DNA of 64,000 nucleotides from Alphaproteobacteria bacterium (GCA_030427385.1 JAUHWR010000001.1:1608042-1672041), one strand, 5' to 3'; numbered from the stretch's first letter, positions 12,366 to 23,595 are shown. A program made the numbers and translations. The notes: generated by a model from the sequence alone, not told the origin.

Positions 12366-12803
12366 TTAATCAATTAATCCCAAAATTCGCAAATCATGTG
12401 CCATCTCGTCGGGGGGCAGATGATCTTGTGACTGATTCAGTTGCACAGGGCCGATATCTTTTGGTGCGTCTTCTGCGCGTAAATAACGCCACCCCTGAAA
12501 TGGTTTATGAGATAAAATTTGAGTACGGAAGATCTCTGGATCCAGAAATAACTTACAAAATTTCCTCCCGCCCTCATCTATGTCCTGTTCGATTGCGATT
12601 ATCTCTTGCCGACATTGGATGCGCCGGTTAATGACCCAATAAATTGACCCGCCGCTGACTAGCTCACGCTCCTGCTTTGGTGTATTACGCGTAGTTCTTA
12701 ATACGGCATCATATCCATGATAAAGCACCTTTTGAGTATCCTGCCACATGACAAGGCTTTCAACGCTCTCCGTTCCTACAGATAATTTTTTTAAATGAAT
12801 CAT
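12366..12803 (-). CDS. DUF1489-like family protein
   Basis: 145 aa MIHLKKLSVGTESVESLVMWQ...GWRYLRAEDAPKDIGP...LPPDEMAHDLRILGLI, resembles the alphaproteobacterial DUF1489 family. Confidence 0.75.
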   Translation of the reverse strand: MIHLKKLSVGTESVESLVMWQDTQKVLYHGYDAVLRTTRNTPKQERELVSGGSIYWVINRRIQCRQEIIAIEQDIDEGGRKFCKLFLDPEIFRTQILSHKPFQGWRYLRAEDAPKDIGPVQLNQSQDHLPPDEMAHDLRILGLID

Positions 12804-12890
12804 ATTAATATTAACATATATAAGCTTGCCAGCACGATACCAGCCCTCTTATACTAATTATAGTACGTTCGTATTCATTCTTTTATTGAA

Positions 12891-15419
12891 ATGCCACACA
12901 AAAATATATCTTATGCAGCCCTGCTTATTGCATGCTTTACAGTTTCTCCTGTGGCAGCGCAGGAAAACCATGCCTTTGATCCCTTTGGTGAGAGAGAGGA
13001 AATCGCCGCCCCCCTATTATCTCCCATCGCTACCCCGGGACATGCCCTGCCAAAAAACAGCCTGCCTGTTGTTAATGAACTGAATAACACACGATCATCA
13101 GCGTTGGCTCCCCCTGCCTCTCTCTCCCGGATTGAGACTTACTATTCTGGCCGAATTATTGATGAGCTAAAACAATTTGGATATGAGATGTTTGCCGGGC
13201 AACATAATCTTAACGCCGACACCCCCCTGAATGGGGCCATTCAGGATGACTTTATTTTAAGTGCAGGCGACCGTGTAACCGTTATTCTGCGTGGTCAGAC
13301 CAATTCGCAAAAAACGTATCAGATTGCGACCAATGGCTTGCTTACACTTGACAACCTCTCCCCTGTACCGGCGGCGGCCCGTACATTATCTCAGGTTGAA
13401 GCCGCCCTAAAAAGCCAAATGGCGTCCCTGCCCAATATTGATCTTTACCTATCATTAGATAAAGTGCGTCAGATTGATGTGCTGGTGATTGGCCATGTTA
13501 ATCAACCGGGGCGGCAAACAATGACCGCCTTTAATACAATCCTTGATGCCCTCTCCATGGCGGGCGGCATTACAAAAGACGGCAGTTTACGACAGATTAA
13601 GCTAATCAGATCCGGACGCACGCAGTTGATTGACCTTTATAGTCTGTTGATTTATGCGAGTGATATTGCCGATATCCAGCTAAAAAACGGTGACCGGATT
13701 ATCATTCCGCCGCTCGGCCCCACACTCGCCGTCTCCGGCAACGTACATCGCCCCGGTATATATGAACTGCGTAAAACGCTAAACGGCATGAATTATAATC
13801 CCGCCAAATCAAGTGAAACTTTGAATATGGAAGAGGTTCTCACCATGGCAGGCGGTGTTTTGTCGCCGGGTCAAAATAGGTTCATGCACCTCTCCGTGAC
13901 CCAAAACGGCTATGAAGATGTGATCGATGTCGCAGATACCTTCAAACCACAATTTCATAGCGGCTCCATTTTAATGGTGTCACCAACGGATGAAACCAGA
14001 CAAGGGCAAGTCGAAATCAGCGGGCATTCCAGAAAATCAGGCATACATCCCCTATCCAAAAACAAAACGTTATCCGCATTATTAAGCCGTGAAGCGCTTG
14101 GCGAAGATATCTATCCCTTAATGGGTATTATTGAGCGGCATGATCAGAATGACCTAAAACAAAGCTTTCTACCTTTTCCGCTGCATCTGGTCATAAAAAA
14201 TCAATTTGATCAGAGGCTTGCGGACGGTGACACGGTTCATTTATTTTCAAAGTCGCAAATTCACAATCTGGCTTTGCCAGAAATCAAAGAAGCATTTATT
14301 CCTATTCATTATCAGGATTTGGGATCATCTGCCTCCATCCGCCACAATCACAAAGCCGCCGTGACCCCGTTATTATCTCAAATTTTAAAAGAACATAGTA
14401 TTCACCTAAAAGGGGCGGTGCGGCTTCCCGGTGCTTATCCGGTTAGTGAAGGGGTTACACTTGAGGATATCTTGAATATCTCGGGCGGTCTAACGCTGGA
14501 GGCCAATAAAAGCCGCATTGAGGTTACCTCGGATCAGTTCGGATCGAACGGACAGGCACATGGCCGTAGCGGGACACAAAGAATGCTGGTTAATCTTTCG
14601 ACATCAAACCCAGGGTCCATATCATTAGTGCCGGGCGATACCGTTCGCGTGAACCAAACTATCAAAAAATTAAATAATGAGTCTGTCCTTCTTGCGGGTG
14701 AAGTGGTTCAACCGGGGGAATATAATTTAATGCCGGGCGATACCTTATCAACGTTATTCGCACGTGCTGGTGGCCTAACGCCCGAAGCCTATCCGGAAGG
14801 TGCCATTTTTAGCCGCGCGCAAGAACGTAAGGCGGAAGAGCAACGATATCGCGCCACCGCCAATGATATTGAACGCTCGCTAGCCGCCGCATTGGATCGT
14901 AATGACGATCAAAAACCCAATCATACTCAAATCGAGATGGTACGCGGATTGGCGGCAGAATTAAAAAATGTAAAAGCAGTGGGGCGCATTACAGTTGAAG
15001 CTAGCCCCGATAAATTATTAAGTACACCAGAACTTGATATCTTACTGGAGGCAGGGGACCGAATATATATGCCTAAACGCCCATATAATGTGCGCGTGCG
15101 CGGTGAAGTCCTCTCCCCCTCTAACCTGCAATTCAGAAGTGGCAAAGCGCCGCGTGATTATTTAATGGAAGCAGGCGGTTACACGCATTTTGCGGATAAG
15201 AACCGTACATTTGTTATTTATCCGGATGGCAGCGCACAACCATTACAAGTTAGCAATTGGAATTATGACCCGGTCATGATCCCCCCCGGATCAACCATTA
15301 TCGTGCCACGCGACCCCAAACCATTTGACTTCATGGAAACAGCCAAAGATATCTCACAGATACTCGGTAATCTTGCTATAAGCGCAGTAGTTATAGACGA
15401 TATACAGGATGATGATTAA
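12891..15419 (+). CDS. SLBB-domain polysaccharide biosynthesis/export protein (Wza-like, multi-SLBB)
   Basis: 842 aa with signal peptide; LSAGDRVTVILRGQTN poly-export motif and repeated SLBB signatures (VLVIGHVNQPGRQTM, LAVSGNVHRPGIYELR, VLLAGEVVQPGEYNLMPGDTLSTLFARAGG, VRVRGEVLSPS). Confidence 0.88.
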   Translation: MPHKNISYAALLIACFTVSPVAAQENHAFDPFGEREEIAAPLLSPIATPGHALPKNSLPVVNELNNTRSSALAPPASLSRIETYYSGRIIDELKQFGYEMFAGQHNLNADTPLNGAIQDDFILSAGDRVTVILRGQTNSQKTYQIATNGLLTLDNLSPVPAAARTLSQVEAALKSQMASLPNIDLYLSLDKVRQIDVLVIGHVNQPGRQTMTAFNTILDALSMAGGITKDGSLRQIKLIRSGRTQLIDLYSLLIYASDIADIQLKNGDRIIIPPLGPTLAVSGNVHRPGIYELRKTLNGMNYNPAKSSETLNMEEVLTMAGGVLSPGQNRFMHLSVTQNGYEDVIDVADTFKPQFHSGSILMVSPTDETRQGQVEISGHSRKSGIHPLSKNKTLSALLSREALGEDIYPLMGIIERHDQNDLKQSFLPFPLHLVIKNQFDQRLADGDTVHLFSKSQIHNLALPEIKEAFIPIHYQDLGSSASIRHNHKAAVTPLLSQILKEHSIHLKGAVRLPGAYPVSEGVTLEDILNISGGLTLEANKSRIEVTSDQFGSNGQAHGRSGTQRMLVNLSTSNPGSISLVPGDTVRVNQTIKKLNNESVLLAGEVVQPGEYNLMPGDTLSTLFARAGGLTPEAYPEGAIFSRAQERKAEEQRYRATANDIERSLAAALDRNDDQKPNHTQIEMVRGLAAELKNVKAVGRITVEASPDKLLSTPELDILLEAGDRIYMPKRPYNVRVRGEVLSPSNLQFRSGKAPRDYLMEAGGYTHFADKNRTFVIYPDGSAQPLQVSNWNYDPVMIPPGSTIIVPRDPKPFDFMETAKDISQILGNLAISAVVIDDIQDDD

Positions 15420-16165
15420 TGATCTCTATCATTACCATCACATACCAGAACCTCGCTGGATTGACAAAAACAGCGCAAAGTATTTTATCGCAAACGTCGC
15501 AAGAATATGAATGGATCATCATTGACGGCAATTCCAAAGATGGCACAAAAGACTTTCTAAAGACTTTACCCGCCAATTATATCAGCGAAAAAGACAACGG
15601 CATTTATGATGCCATGAATAAGGGGATAGATCGCGCAGGCGAAGAATATATTATATTTATGAATGCCGGCGATCAATTTGCAAGCGATGAGACGATTGAA
15701 ATATTAAATAACGCCATAATAACTGAAAATTTCCCTGATTTTATCTATGGTGCGTCTCTGGAGGGAGAAGATTATCAAAATGCGCAATTAAAATCGGCGC
15801 GTCCTATAAAGTTTCTCCCCCTCGGATTACCGACACATCATCAGGCTATGATGTATAAAACATCGCTTTTGACTGACTTAAGATATAATACATCATATAA
15901 AATCGCCGCCGATTATGATTTTACGTGCCGGTTCATTAGCCGTGTCAAAACGCATCACTTGACCCAATCTCCCCTATGCCTATTTGAACCCGGAGGAATT
16001 TCCCAAACATCAGTTATTGCGGGTCGTAAAGAACAATTTAGGATTAGAAAATCTCTTAAAATTTGCTCTTTTCCCATGAACTACCTGATCTATATAATGC
16101 AATCATGCAGTATGGCGCTGCGTCAAAATTTTCCCGACATTTATTGGTATCTTCGGGCAAAATAA
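15419..16165 (+). CDS. Family 2 glycosyltransferase (WcaE-like)
   Basis: MISIITITYQNLAGLTKTAQSILSQTSQEYEWIIIDGNSKDGTKDFLK...ISEKDNGIYDAMNKGIDRAGEEYIIFMNAGD. Confidence 0.9.
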   Translation: MISIITITYQNLAGLTKTAQSILSQTSQEYEWIIIDGNSKDGTKDFLKTLPANYISEKDNGIYDAMNKGIDRAGEEYIIFMNAGDQFASDETIEILNNAIITENFPDFIYGASLEGEDYQNAQLKSARPIKFLPLGLPTHHQAMMYKTSLLTDLRYNTSYKIAADYDFTCRFISRVKTHHLTQSPLCLFEPGGISQTSVIAGRKEQFRIRKSLKICSFPMNYLIYIMQSCSMALRQNFPDIYWYLRAK

Positions 16166-16249
16166 AAACTTCTCAGATAATCAAAAACGCGTTAAAGTTT
16201 TATTAATATTTCTTGCCTAAAACAGATCAGGAAAGGATATTCGAGCATC

Positions 16250-16831
16250 ATGTCCATAGCGCAAAAGGATCAAGAATTAAAAGCTCTATATCACAAATTT
16301 GGCGTTCCTGAATTTGTGAAAAAATGGATTGAAAATAGCGATGAATCCGACGATATCCCGCAATATAACCTTCACGCCCCCCTTTGTAATATGCATCCTG
16401 AAGATGCATTACTTTGCATTGCTCTATGCTTAAAGGTTATTCATCAAAAACATATACATGCCTCTAAGTTATTAGAGAATGTGGTTGAAATAATGGATAG
16501 CATTGTTGAAAATTACGGCGCATCCGCCCTAAATAGAGACACAAAAAACTTTCCCGACATAGAGCGTATCGATATTGAATTTGTCGCGGCTGATTTGGAT
16601 ATGCTAACGTATCATTTGGAAAATATTGAACCCTATCTTTTTGAAAATCAGGATGACAGTGTTTCCATTATTATCCATGCACTCTATATCCAAGCAAAAG
16701 CACAAGCAGAGATTGCCTCCTATGTCCTTAAAAACTTTCGCGAGCAGTCACATCATAATAAAACCTTTAAACAACAAGATGTGCCGTTTTTAAAGACGTT
16801 GCCGGTTAATGATAATAAAATTAAAATTTAA
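16250..16831 (+). CDS. Hypothetical protein
   Basis: 193-aa ORF with non-overlapping position; no recognised domain. Confidence 0.65.
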   Translation: MSIAQKDQELKALYHKFGVPEFVKKWIENSDESDDIPQYNLHAPLCNMHPEDALLCIALCLKVIHQKHIHASKLLENVVEIMDSIVENYGASALNRDTKNFPDIERIDIEFVAADLDMLTYHLENIEPYLFENQDDSVSIIIHALYIQAKAQAEIASYVLKNFREQSHHNKTFKQQDVPFLKTLPVNDNKIKI

Positions 16832-17193
16832 TCCTGCTTAGGACGCATGGGCCCAATATCCTCGCCTGCTAATATGTGCCAATGCAAATGAGGAATCTCC
16901 TGCCCGCCATGTTTACCCGTATTTGAAACCAGCCTATAACCGTCTTGTTCAATATCAAGAGCCTTTATCACACTGGCGACGGCACGATTCATGGCTATAA
17001 TTTCTGCATCGCTGGCATGTGAAGAAAAATCGCTCATTGACATATATGCGCCCTTTGGCAGAACCAACGCATGAATGGGCGCTTGTGGGAAAGCATCATG
17101 AATTACCAATACATGCTCATCTTCGTATATTTTTTTACTGGGAATGTCCCCACGTAGAATTTTGGCAAAAATGTTATCTTGATCGTAACTCAT
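16828..17193 (-). CDS. HIT family protein (HinT-like)
   Basis: IFAKILRGDIPSKKIYEDEHVLVIHD ... GGQEIPHLHWHILAGEDIGPM (HxHxH motif). Confidence 0.93.
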   Translation of the reverse strand: MSYDQDNIFAKILRGDIPSKKIYEDEHVLVIHDAFPQAPIHALVLPKGAYMSMSDFSSHASDAEIIAMNRAVASVIKALDIEQDGYRLVSNTGKHGGQEIPHLHWHILAGEDIGPMRPKQD

Positions 17194-17510
17194 GTTTTAT
17201 TTCGTCCCTTTTTTTCGTCATGTCCGCTAATCCCCATTCTCCTTTCGAGAATTTTCAAAACATCTTCCGGTGTAATATTTTGATCCGCCCACAATACCAT
17301 TAAATGAAAAAGAAGATCCGCAGATTCAGCTTTTAAAGCCTCTTTATCTCCCTTAATTGCTTCAATAATGGTCTCAATCGCTTCCTCGCCAACTTTTTCC
17401 GCTATTTTTGACGTGCCCTTATCATAAAGAGAAGCAACATATGACTGATCCCCCGCAGCATTTTTGCGCGATTGGATTACATCATATAGTGAGCTAATAA
17501 TATCGCTCAT
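17190..17510 (-). CDS. hisE: Phosphoribosyl-ATP diphosphatase
   Basis: GTSKIAEKVGEEAIETIIEAIKGDKEALKAESADLLFHLMVLWADQ; next to his genes. Confidence 0.95.
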   Translation of the reverse strand: MSDIISSLYDVIQSRKNAAGDQSYVASLYDKGTSKIAEKVGEEAIETIIEAIKGDKEALKAESADLLFHLMVLWADQNITPEDVLKILERRMGISGHDEKKGRNKT

Positions 17511-18271
17511 GCCGCGCTCCTGGCATTCTTATGGGCACTTAATAAATGCTTCATAAAATTCTTTGGACGCTGCACCATAATATCTACATAATCCGGCTTT
17601 TCTATCGCCGTTTTACCTTCAATAAACACAGTGCACAATTCAGGAAAAGCCGCCTTTGCAACCTCTAAATGTTTGGGCTGGTCTTCTATAAAAATTGCTT
17701 TGTCCGCATTCACACCTAATTTTTTCAACGCTAATTCAACAGCATAGGCGCTCTGCCCTTTTGACTTAAAATCAAAATCATCATAGCCCATAATATGGTC
17801 AAAATAATCCTCAACACCTAAATTACGCGACACAGGATGCGCCCAATATTCTGCATTGGCATGGGTAATCATGGCATGCTTAATATATGGCTTTAATGCC
17901 GCAAACAAATCATTCGTCTCAGCGCAGGGTGCAATCAATTGAGGAATATTCTCGGAAATATTTTTGAATGACCATTTCAATTGGGCAATTAAAACCTGTT
18001 TCTTAAAATCTGCCTCATCCATGCCTGTCTGTTTTGCATAGGGTAGAAAAGCAGTCACTGTATCGTGATATTGCAAAAACCCTTGCCCGCCCAAGTGATA
18101 TGCTTCCTCGTCTGACAAATCCGGAATAATTTCCTGTGCGCCCTTGGCATTTGCAGAAAAAAAGTTTTTTTCCAAATCTTCAGGTGCAATATCGTTGTAA
18201 TGATAGGAGTAAAGGACGCCGTCGAAATCCCATATCATTGCTGTTCTGTCTTTTAATATATGATCTATCAT
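17507..18271 (-). CDS. HAD-family hydrolase (pyrimidine 5'-nucleotidase-like)
   Basis: [12 protein letters not shown] ... [13 protein letters not shown] ... [16 protein letters not shown]. Confidence 0.85.
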   Translation of the reverse strand: MIDHILKDRTAMIWDFDGVLYSYHYNDIAPEDLEKNFFSANAKGAQEIIPDLSDEEAYHLGGQGFLQYHDTVTAFLPYAKQTGMDEADFKKQVLIAQLKWSFKNISENIPQLIAPCAETNDLFAALKPYIKHAMITHANAEYWAHPVSRNLGVEDYFDHIMGYDDFDFKSKGQSAYAVELALKKLGVNADKAIFIEDQPKHLEVAKAAFPELCTVFIEGKTAIEKPDYVDIMVQRPKNFMKHLLSAHKNARSAA

Positions 18272-19026
18272 ATTCTCACCGCTATGTTATTTTGCTGCAA
18301 AACATTTTTTGCTTGTTCAATCGTATATTCACCAAAATGAAAAATAGAGGCCGCCAGCACGGCAGAAGCTCTACCTTGGTCGATCCCTTCCACCAGATGT
18401 TGTAAATTACCGACGCCGCCGGATGCGATAATCGGAATATCAACTAAATCCGAAATGCTGCGCGTTAAATCTAAATCGAAGCCATTTTTTGTGCCATCAC
18501 GATCCATGGAGGTTACTAAAAACTCTCCTGCGCCATAATCAGCCATTTTTTGCGCCCATTCCAATGCATCAATACCGGTTTTTTTTCGCCCGCCATGTGT
18601 ATAAATTTCCCATTTATTATCTGCGATTTTGCGTGCATCTATGGCGACTACGATGCATTGTGACCCGCATTTATCAGAGGCTTCTTTTATAAAATCAGGA
18701 TTAAAAATTGCTGCGGAATTAATGGATACTTTATCTGCACCTGCATTTAATAATTTTCGAATATCCGAAATATGTTTTACACCGCCCCCCACCGTTAACG
18801 GCATAAATACTTCGGATGCTGTGCGTTCCACAACATCTAAAATTGTATCGCGTCCTTCATGGGTTGCCGTAATATCCAAAAAGCAAATCTCATCTGCGCC
18901 TTGGTCTTGATATAGCTTTGCTTGCTCCACGGGATCGCCCGCATCAATTAAGTCCAGAAAATTAACGCCCTTAACGACGCGGCCATTCGCAACATCAAGA
19001 CATGGTATAATGCGGGTTTTTAGCAT
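18268..19026 (-). CDS. hisF: Imidazole glycerol phosphate synthase subunit HisF
   Basis: [23 protein letters not shown] ... [11 protein letters not shown] ... [16 protein letters not shown]. Confidence 0.98.
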   Translation of the reverse strand: MLKTRIIPCLDVANGRVVKGVNFLDLIDAGDPVEQAKLYQDQGADEICFLDITATHEGRDTILDVVERTASEVFMPLTVGGGVKHISDIRKLLNAGADKVSINSAAIFNPDFIKEASDKCGSQCIVVAIDARKIADNKWEIYTHGGRKKTGIDALEWAQKMADYGAGEFLVTSMDRDGTKNGFDLDLTRSISDLVDIPIIASGGVGNLQHLVEGIDQGRASAVLAASIFHFGEYTIEQAKNVLQQNNIAVRI

Positions 19027-19745
19027 TAATTAATTCCCGCCAAATCCGTAATATTTAACCGATTTTCATAGAGCGCGCGTCCTATGATTAACCCCTCGAC
19101 GCCGTTATCAGACAGCTTTTCAACTTCGCGGACATGTTTCATATTGCCGACACCGCCAGAGGCGATGACAGGAATGTCAATCCCATCGGCAAGCTCTTTA
19201 GTTAGTTTGATATTCGGACCTTCTTCTGTGCCATCACGATTAATATCTGTGTAGATAATTGCGGCCGCGCCGGCATCTTCAAAACGCTTTGCCATATCAA
19301 AAATAGTTGTCTCAGACTCTTCGACCCATCCTTCGACTGCAATTTTCTCACCCCTTGCATCCAGCCCCAAAATAATTTTACCGGGAAAAGCAGCGCAGGC
19401 TTCGCATACAAGTTCAGGATTTTTGACCGCTAAGGTTCCCAGAATGACACGTGAAATTCCGGCTTCCAGCCAATTTTCAATATGGGCCATTTTGCGAATC
19501 CCGCCGCCAAGTTGCACCGGAAGATCAGTCGCCTCTAAAATAGCTGTCACGCTATCACGATTAACAGGAAATCCATCTACTGCCCCATTCAGATCGACAA
19601 TATGCAGATATTTAAATCCTGCTTGTTCAAATTGTTTCGCTTGAGATGCAGGATCGGGATTATACACCGTGGCATCGTTCATGTTTCCCTTATAAAGACG
19701 CACACATTTGCCATCTTTTAAGTCTATCGCTGGATAAATAATCAT
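19026..19745 (-). CDS. hisA: 1-(5-phosphoribosyl)-5-[(5-phosphoribosylamino)methylideneamino]imidazole-4-carboxamide isomerase
   Basis: [20 protein letters not shown] ... [30 protein letters not shown]. Confidence 0.98.
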   Translation of the reverse strand: MIIYPAIDLKDGKCVRLYKGNMNDATVYNPDPASQAKQFEQAGFKYLHIVDLNGAVDGFPVNRDSVTAILEATDLPVQLGGGIRKMAHIENWLEAGISRVILGTLAVKNPELVCEACAAFPGKIILGLDARGEKIAVEGWVEESETTIFDMAKRFEDAGAAAIIYTDINRDGTEEGPNIKLTKELADGIDIPVIASGGVGNMKHVREVEKLSDNGVEGLIIGRALYENRLNITDLAGIN

Positions 19746-19768
19746 AGAACTTTATAACACGAGCTTTT

Positions 19769-20317
19769 TTAGTCTTGAAGGATTTTATAATAGTGCCGAC
19801 CAGAAACAGGTTTTCCATCAATCTCAGCGTAATATGGATGCACGCCAACCAATTCAAACCCCGCGCTTTCATAAAATTTTACCGCTGCTTTTTGAGTTTC
19901 ACGCACCCCCAGATTAATAACCTTAAAGCCTTTATCTTTCGCTGTGTCTTCTACTTTTTTTAGCAATTTTTTTGAAATTCCCTGACCCCGTGCCCACGGC
20001 ACCGTAAAGTTTGTCGTAAGTTTTACCGCCTGTTTTTGCGCCTCGTTATTGGCGGGGGGTAAAATTAATTGCGCGGTTGCGCATATAACGCCGTCCAAAC
20101 GGCCAACAAATAATAATCTCTGTGGCATGGTCACAACGCCCTGCCAATATCTCTCTAGTAATTCCCGTGATGGCAATTCGACCCATCCAAAACCGCCGCC
20201 ATCCTTGATTGCCAAATCTGTGGCATCACATAAATCATTTAGATCGTTATTCGTTAACGCAGATACAAGCTCAACGCTTTCAACAGTTTTTAAATTTTCG
20301 ATTACATTGCGGTCCAT
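19769..20317 (-). CDS. GNAT family N-acetyltransferase
   Basis: TTNFTVPWARGQGISKKLLKKVEDTAKDKGFKVINLGVRETQKAAVKFYESAGFELVG; start could be 20329 or 20317. Confidence 0.9.
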   Translation of the reverse strand: MDRNVIENLKTVESVELVSALTNNDLNDLCDATDLAIKDGGGFGWVELPSRELLERYWQGVVTMPQRLLFVGRLDGVICATAQLILPPANNEAQKQAVKLTTNFTVPWARGQGISKKLLKKVEDTAKDKGFKVINLGVRETQKAAVKFYESAGFELVGVHPYYAEIDGKPVSGRHYYKILQD

Positions 20318-20340
20318 AATATTCCCCATTTTTTATTTTT

Positions 20341-21003
20341 TTAAGGCATCCAGTGCATAAAATCTTTAATTAAGTTTAACCCGGCATTCTGACTTTTTTC
20401 AGGATGGAATTGCGTACCGATAATATTTTCCTTCGCAATCATCGCCGCGACATTCTGTCCGTAATGCGTATGCGCCAATAAATGTCCCTTATCTTTACAG
20501 TCAAACATAAAAGAGTGAACAAAATAGAAATGTTTCTCCAAATCAGAGGCACTTTTTATGCTGCGAAGCAAAAAGTGCTCCGGCTGATCAAGAACAAGAT
20601 CATTCCACCCCATATGCGGAATTTTCATATCATTCGTCGTTTTTTGAAGCGGGATAACCTCTCCGCCAATCCACCCCAGTCCTTGATGCGTACCGTGTTC
20701 TTTACCCTGATCCGCTAATAATTGCATCCCGACGCAGATCCCTAAAAACGGAGTTTTATCCTCCAGTACTTTACGTTGCAAGGCACTGATCATATCCGGC
20801 ACGTCGTTCAGATTATGAATGCAATCGGCAAATGCTCCTTGCCCCGGCAATACAATTTTATCCGCTTTTAAAACGCCGCTGGCGCTATTTTCTATCACAA
20901 TTTCATAAGATAAATTTTCAAGCGCAATCACATGCTCAAACGCTTTGGCGGCGGAGCGGATATTTCCGGACCCATAATCAATAATCGCAATTGTTTTGCT
21001 CAT
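20341..21003 (-). CDS. hisH: Imidazole glycerol phosphate synthase subunit HisH
   Basis: IDYGSGNIRSAAKAFEH ... FLGICVGMQLLADQG ... IIGTQFHPEKSQNAG. Confidence 0.97.
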   Translation of the reverse strand: MSKTIAIIDYGSGNIRSAAKAFEHVIALENLSYEIVIENSASGVLKADKIVLPGQGAFADCIHNLNDVPDMISALQRKVLEDKTPFLGICVGMQLLADQGKEHGTHQGLGWIGGEVIPLQKTTNDMKIPHMGWNDLVLDQPEHFLLRSIKSASDLEKHFYFVHSFMFDCKDKGHLLAHTHYGQNVAAMIAKENIIGTQFHPEKSQNAGLNLIKDFMHWMP

Positions 21004-21027
21004 AGATTTCTTTTATAGATAAGGGAT

Positions 21028-22332
21028 ATGCACATCAATTACTTTATCTGGAATGACTTAAAAACAGAGCAAAAAGAGACGCTGATGCGCCGCTCTGCCA
21101 CGGATATCTCTGATATTATGGAGAAAATTCGCCCCATTATTGCCGATGTTCGTTTTAATGGCGATGCAGGATTGCTTGCCTATACGCGTAAGCATGACAA
21201 AGTTGACCTTGAACCACATCAAATTAAGGTAAGCGACGCCGAATTCGCCGCCGCCGAAGAAGAACTTTCATCTGAGTTAAAACATGCCATTGATCGCTGC
21301 GCGGCAAATGTGAAAAAATTTCATGAAGAACAATTAAGACGCGTTGAAAAAGAATGGTTATTTGAAGTGGAACCTGGCGTGTTTGCCGGGGAAAAAGTGA
21401 CACCGATTGATTCAGTGGGATTATACGCACCGGGCGGCAAAAACTCATTCCCCTCCAGCGTATATATGCTCGCTATTCCGGCAGTATTAGCAGGCATAAA
21501 ACATATTGCCCTCGTCAGCCCGCCGCGCCGTGATGGCAGCGCAGATGCCGCAACCCTTTATGCCGCCAAAATATCCGGTATAACTAACGTGTATAAGGCA
21601 GGCGGGGCGCAAGCTATCGCTGCCTTGGCTTATGGCACTGAGAGCATACCAAAAGTCGCCAAAGTTTTAGGGCCGTGCAGCCCCTATGGCGCGGCGGCAA
21701 AAATGGTACTTTCCCATATGATTGACCCCGGCATGCCGGCAGGCCCAAGCGAATCAATTATTCTTTGTGATGAAACGGCTAATCCACATAATACGGTTCT
21801 CGATTTATTAAATGAAATGGAACATGGATCAGACTCGGCCTCCCTGCTGGTCACAGATAACAAAGTGCTCGCCGATTATGTTTTTGCCGCCTTGCCTGAT
21901 GCTGTACGTGGACTACCAGCCCCTCAAAGCGAGTATTGTCAAAAGGTTCTTAAGTCATATGGCGGGATTATTTTAACCGAAAATATGGAGCAATCCATAG
22001 CTGTATGTAATGAAATGGCGACCGAACATTTGGTGATTAAAACCAAAAACCCGGAAGAAACGGCCAAGCATATTTTTAATGCCGGTGAAATTTTATTAGG
22101 CGAACATACGCCGTCTACATTAGGGAATTACGGCATCGGGGTGAACCATGTTCTGCCTACCGGCGGTATGGCACGTTCTTATTCCTGTACCTCTATTTGG
22201 GATTTTCTAAAACGTACTAGCATTGCTAAAACTACGAAGGATGGGCTAGAGACCCTTCAAGATCCTGTTGTGAAAATGGCAGAATATGAAGGATTTCCGG
22301 CACATATAAATGCGGTCACTGAGAGAAGCTGA
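21028..22332 (+). CDS. hisD: Histidinol dehydrogenase
   Basis: SVGLYAPGGKNSFPSSVYMLAIPA ... AGGAQAIAALAYGTESIPKV ... AGPSESIILCD. Confidence 0.97.
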   Translation: MHINYFIWNDLKTEQKETLMRRSATDISDIMEKIRPIIADVRFNGDAGLLAYTRKHDKVDLEPHQIKVSDAEFAAAEEELSSELKHAIDRCAANVKKFHEEQLRRVEKEWLFEVEPGVFAGEKVTPIDSVGLYAPGGKNSFPSSVYMLAIPAVLAGIKHIALVSPPRRDGSADAATLYAAKISGITNVYKAGGAQAIAALAYGTESIPKVAKVLGPCSPYGAAAKMVLSHMIDPGMPAGPSESIILCDETANPHNTVLDLLNEMEHGSDSASLLVTDNKVLADYVFAALPDAVRGLPAPQSEYCQKVLKSYGGIILTENMEQSIAVCNEMATEHLVIKTKNPEETAKHIFNAGEILLGEHTPSTLGNYGIGVNHVLPTGGMARSYSCTSIWDFLKRTSIAKTTKDGLETLQDPVVKMAEYEGFPAHINAVTERS

Positions 22333-22333
22333 T

Positions 22334-23092
22334 ATGGATAAAATCCATCTTTTGGATCAAAAAGTCTCTTTATATCAACCTGCTGAAGGGTTTAAAACCA
22401 CTCAAGATGCCGTATTACTGGCTGCGGCTTGCCCTGCGAAGAAGCAGGAACGCATTCTTGATTTGGGCTGCGGTGTCGGCGGCGCACTGTTTTGCTTACT
22501 ATGGAGAGAGCCGGAATTAATGATTACGGGGCTTGATAATGAACAAGCCTATCTTGACGTAGCGGGCGCAAATGCGTCTGAGAATGAACGTAACGTTTCA
22601 TTTGAAAATGCAGATGCGGCTCATTTTCGGGTCACTGACCCAAAGGAACGTTTTGACCATGTCATTTGCAACCCTCCCTATTTTAACACAGATAATCATA
22701 CCCCGTCCCCCGTAGATATTAAGGCAAAGGCGCGCAGTTATAACGGCTCAGGAAATGATTTAGAACTTTGGATTAAAAGCGCCCTGATAAATTTGAAACC
22801 AAATGGGTCGCTAACGATGATCAATCAAGCCAATAAACTTGATTTAATCTTGCAAATTTTTGGAAGGCGCTTTGGCGCAACGGAAATAATTCCTATTTAT
22901 AGCAAGCCAAATGAGCCTGCAAAAAGGGTCATTATCAGATCATATAAGGATCGCAACAGCCCCTGTAAGCTACTCCCCCCTATTTTGATGTATGATTCAG
23001 ATAAAAGACCCACTAAAACATCTGATCACCTCTTGCGTGACGGGCTCTCTTTTGACAGAGTATATGAACAGCAAAGGAGTCAATTGTCATGA
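22334..23092 (+). CDS. SAM-dependent methyltransferase, TrmN6-like
   Basis: GFKTTQDAVLLAAACP...ILDLGCGVGGALFCLL...DHVICNPPYFN (NPPY motif). Confidence 0.85.
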   Translation: MDKIHLLDQKVSLYQPAEGFKTTQDAVLLAAACPAKKQERILDLGCGVGGALFCLLWREPELMITGLDNEQAYLDVAGANASENERNVSFENADAAHFRVTDPKERFDHVICNPPYFNTDNHTPSPVDIKAKARSYNGSGNDLELWIKSALINLKPNGSLTMINQANKLDLILQIFGRRFGATEIIPIYSKPNEPAKRVIIRSYKDRNSPCKLLPPILMYDSDKRPTKTSDHLLRDGLSFDRVYEQQRSQLS

Positions 23093-23595
23093 CCACCCCA
23101 TATCAAAAAGATTTCCCCGTATCATGGGAAGAATTACATCGCGATTCAAAAGCGTTGGCTTGGCGACTTTCCGACCAACAAAATTGGATCGGAATTGTTG
23201 GCATTGCACGTGGTGGCTTGGTTCCGGCGTGTATTATGGCACGCGAGCTAAATATTCGTAACGTCGAGACACTTTGTATTGCAAGTTATGACCATAAAGA
23301 TCAGGGCGATGCCAAAATCATTAATGCGCCTGATCTTAAAGATGGCGGTCGTGGGTGGTTATTTATTGATGATCTGGCAGATACCGGAAAAACAGTCCAA
23401 ATAGCAAAGAAATTATATCCGCATGCACATTATGCCTGTGTTTACGGTAAGCCCGAGGGGATCAAACAAATTCATACTTTCGTAACAGAAGTGTCACAGG
23501 ATACATGGATTCACTTTCCTTGGGATCTATCCTATCAATATAGCGCCCCCATTGCCGATCAAGTGCGTAAAGAAAAATTGCCTGAACAAGCATGA
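23089..23595 (+). CDS. gpt: Xanthine(-guanine) phosphoribosyltransferase
   Basis: SWEELHRDSKALAWRL...IGIVGIARGGLVPACIMARELNIRNVETLCIASYD...FIDDLADTGKTVQIAK. Confidence 0.92.
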   Translation: MTTPYQKDFPVSWEELHRDSKALAWRLSDQQNWIGIVGIARGGLVPACIMARELNIRNVETLCIASYDHKDQGDAKIINAPDLKDGGRGWLFIDDLADTGKTVQIAKKLYPHAHYACVYGKPEGIKQIHTFVTEVSQDTWIHFPWDLSYQYSAPIADQVRKEKLPEQA

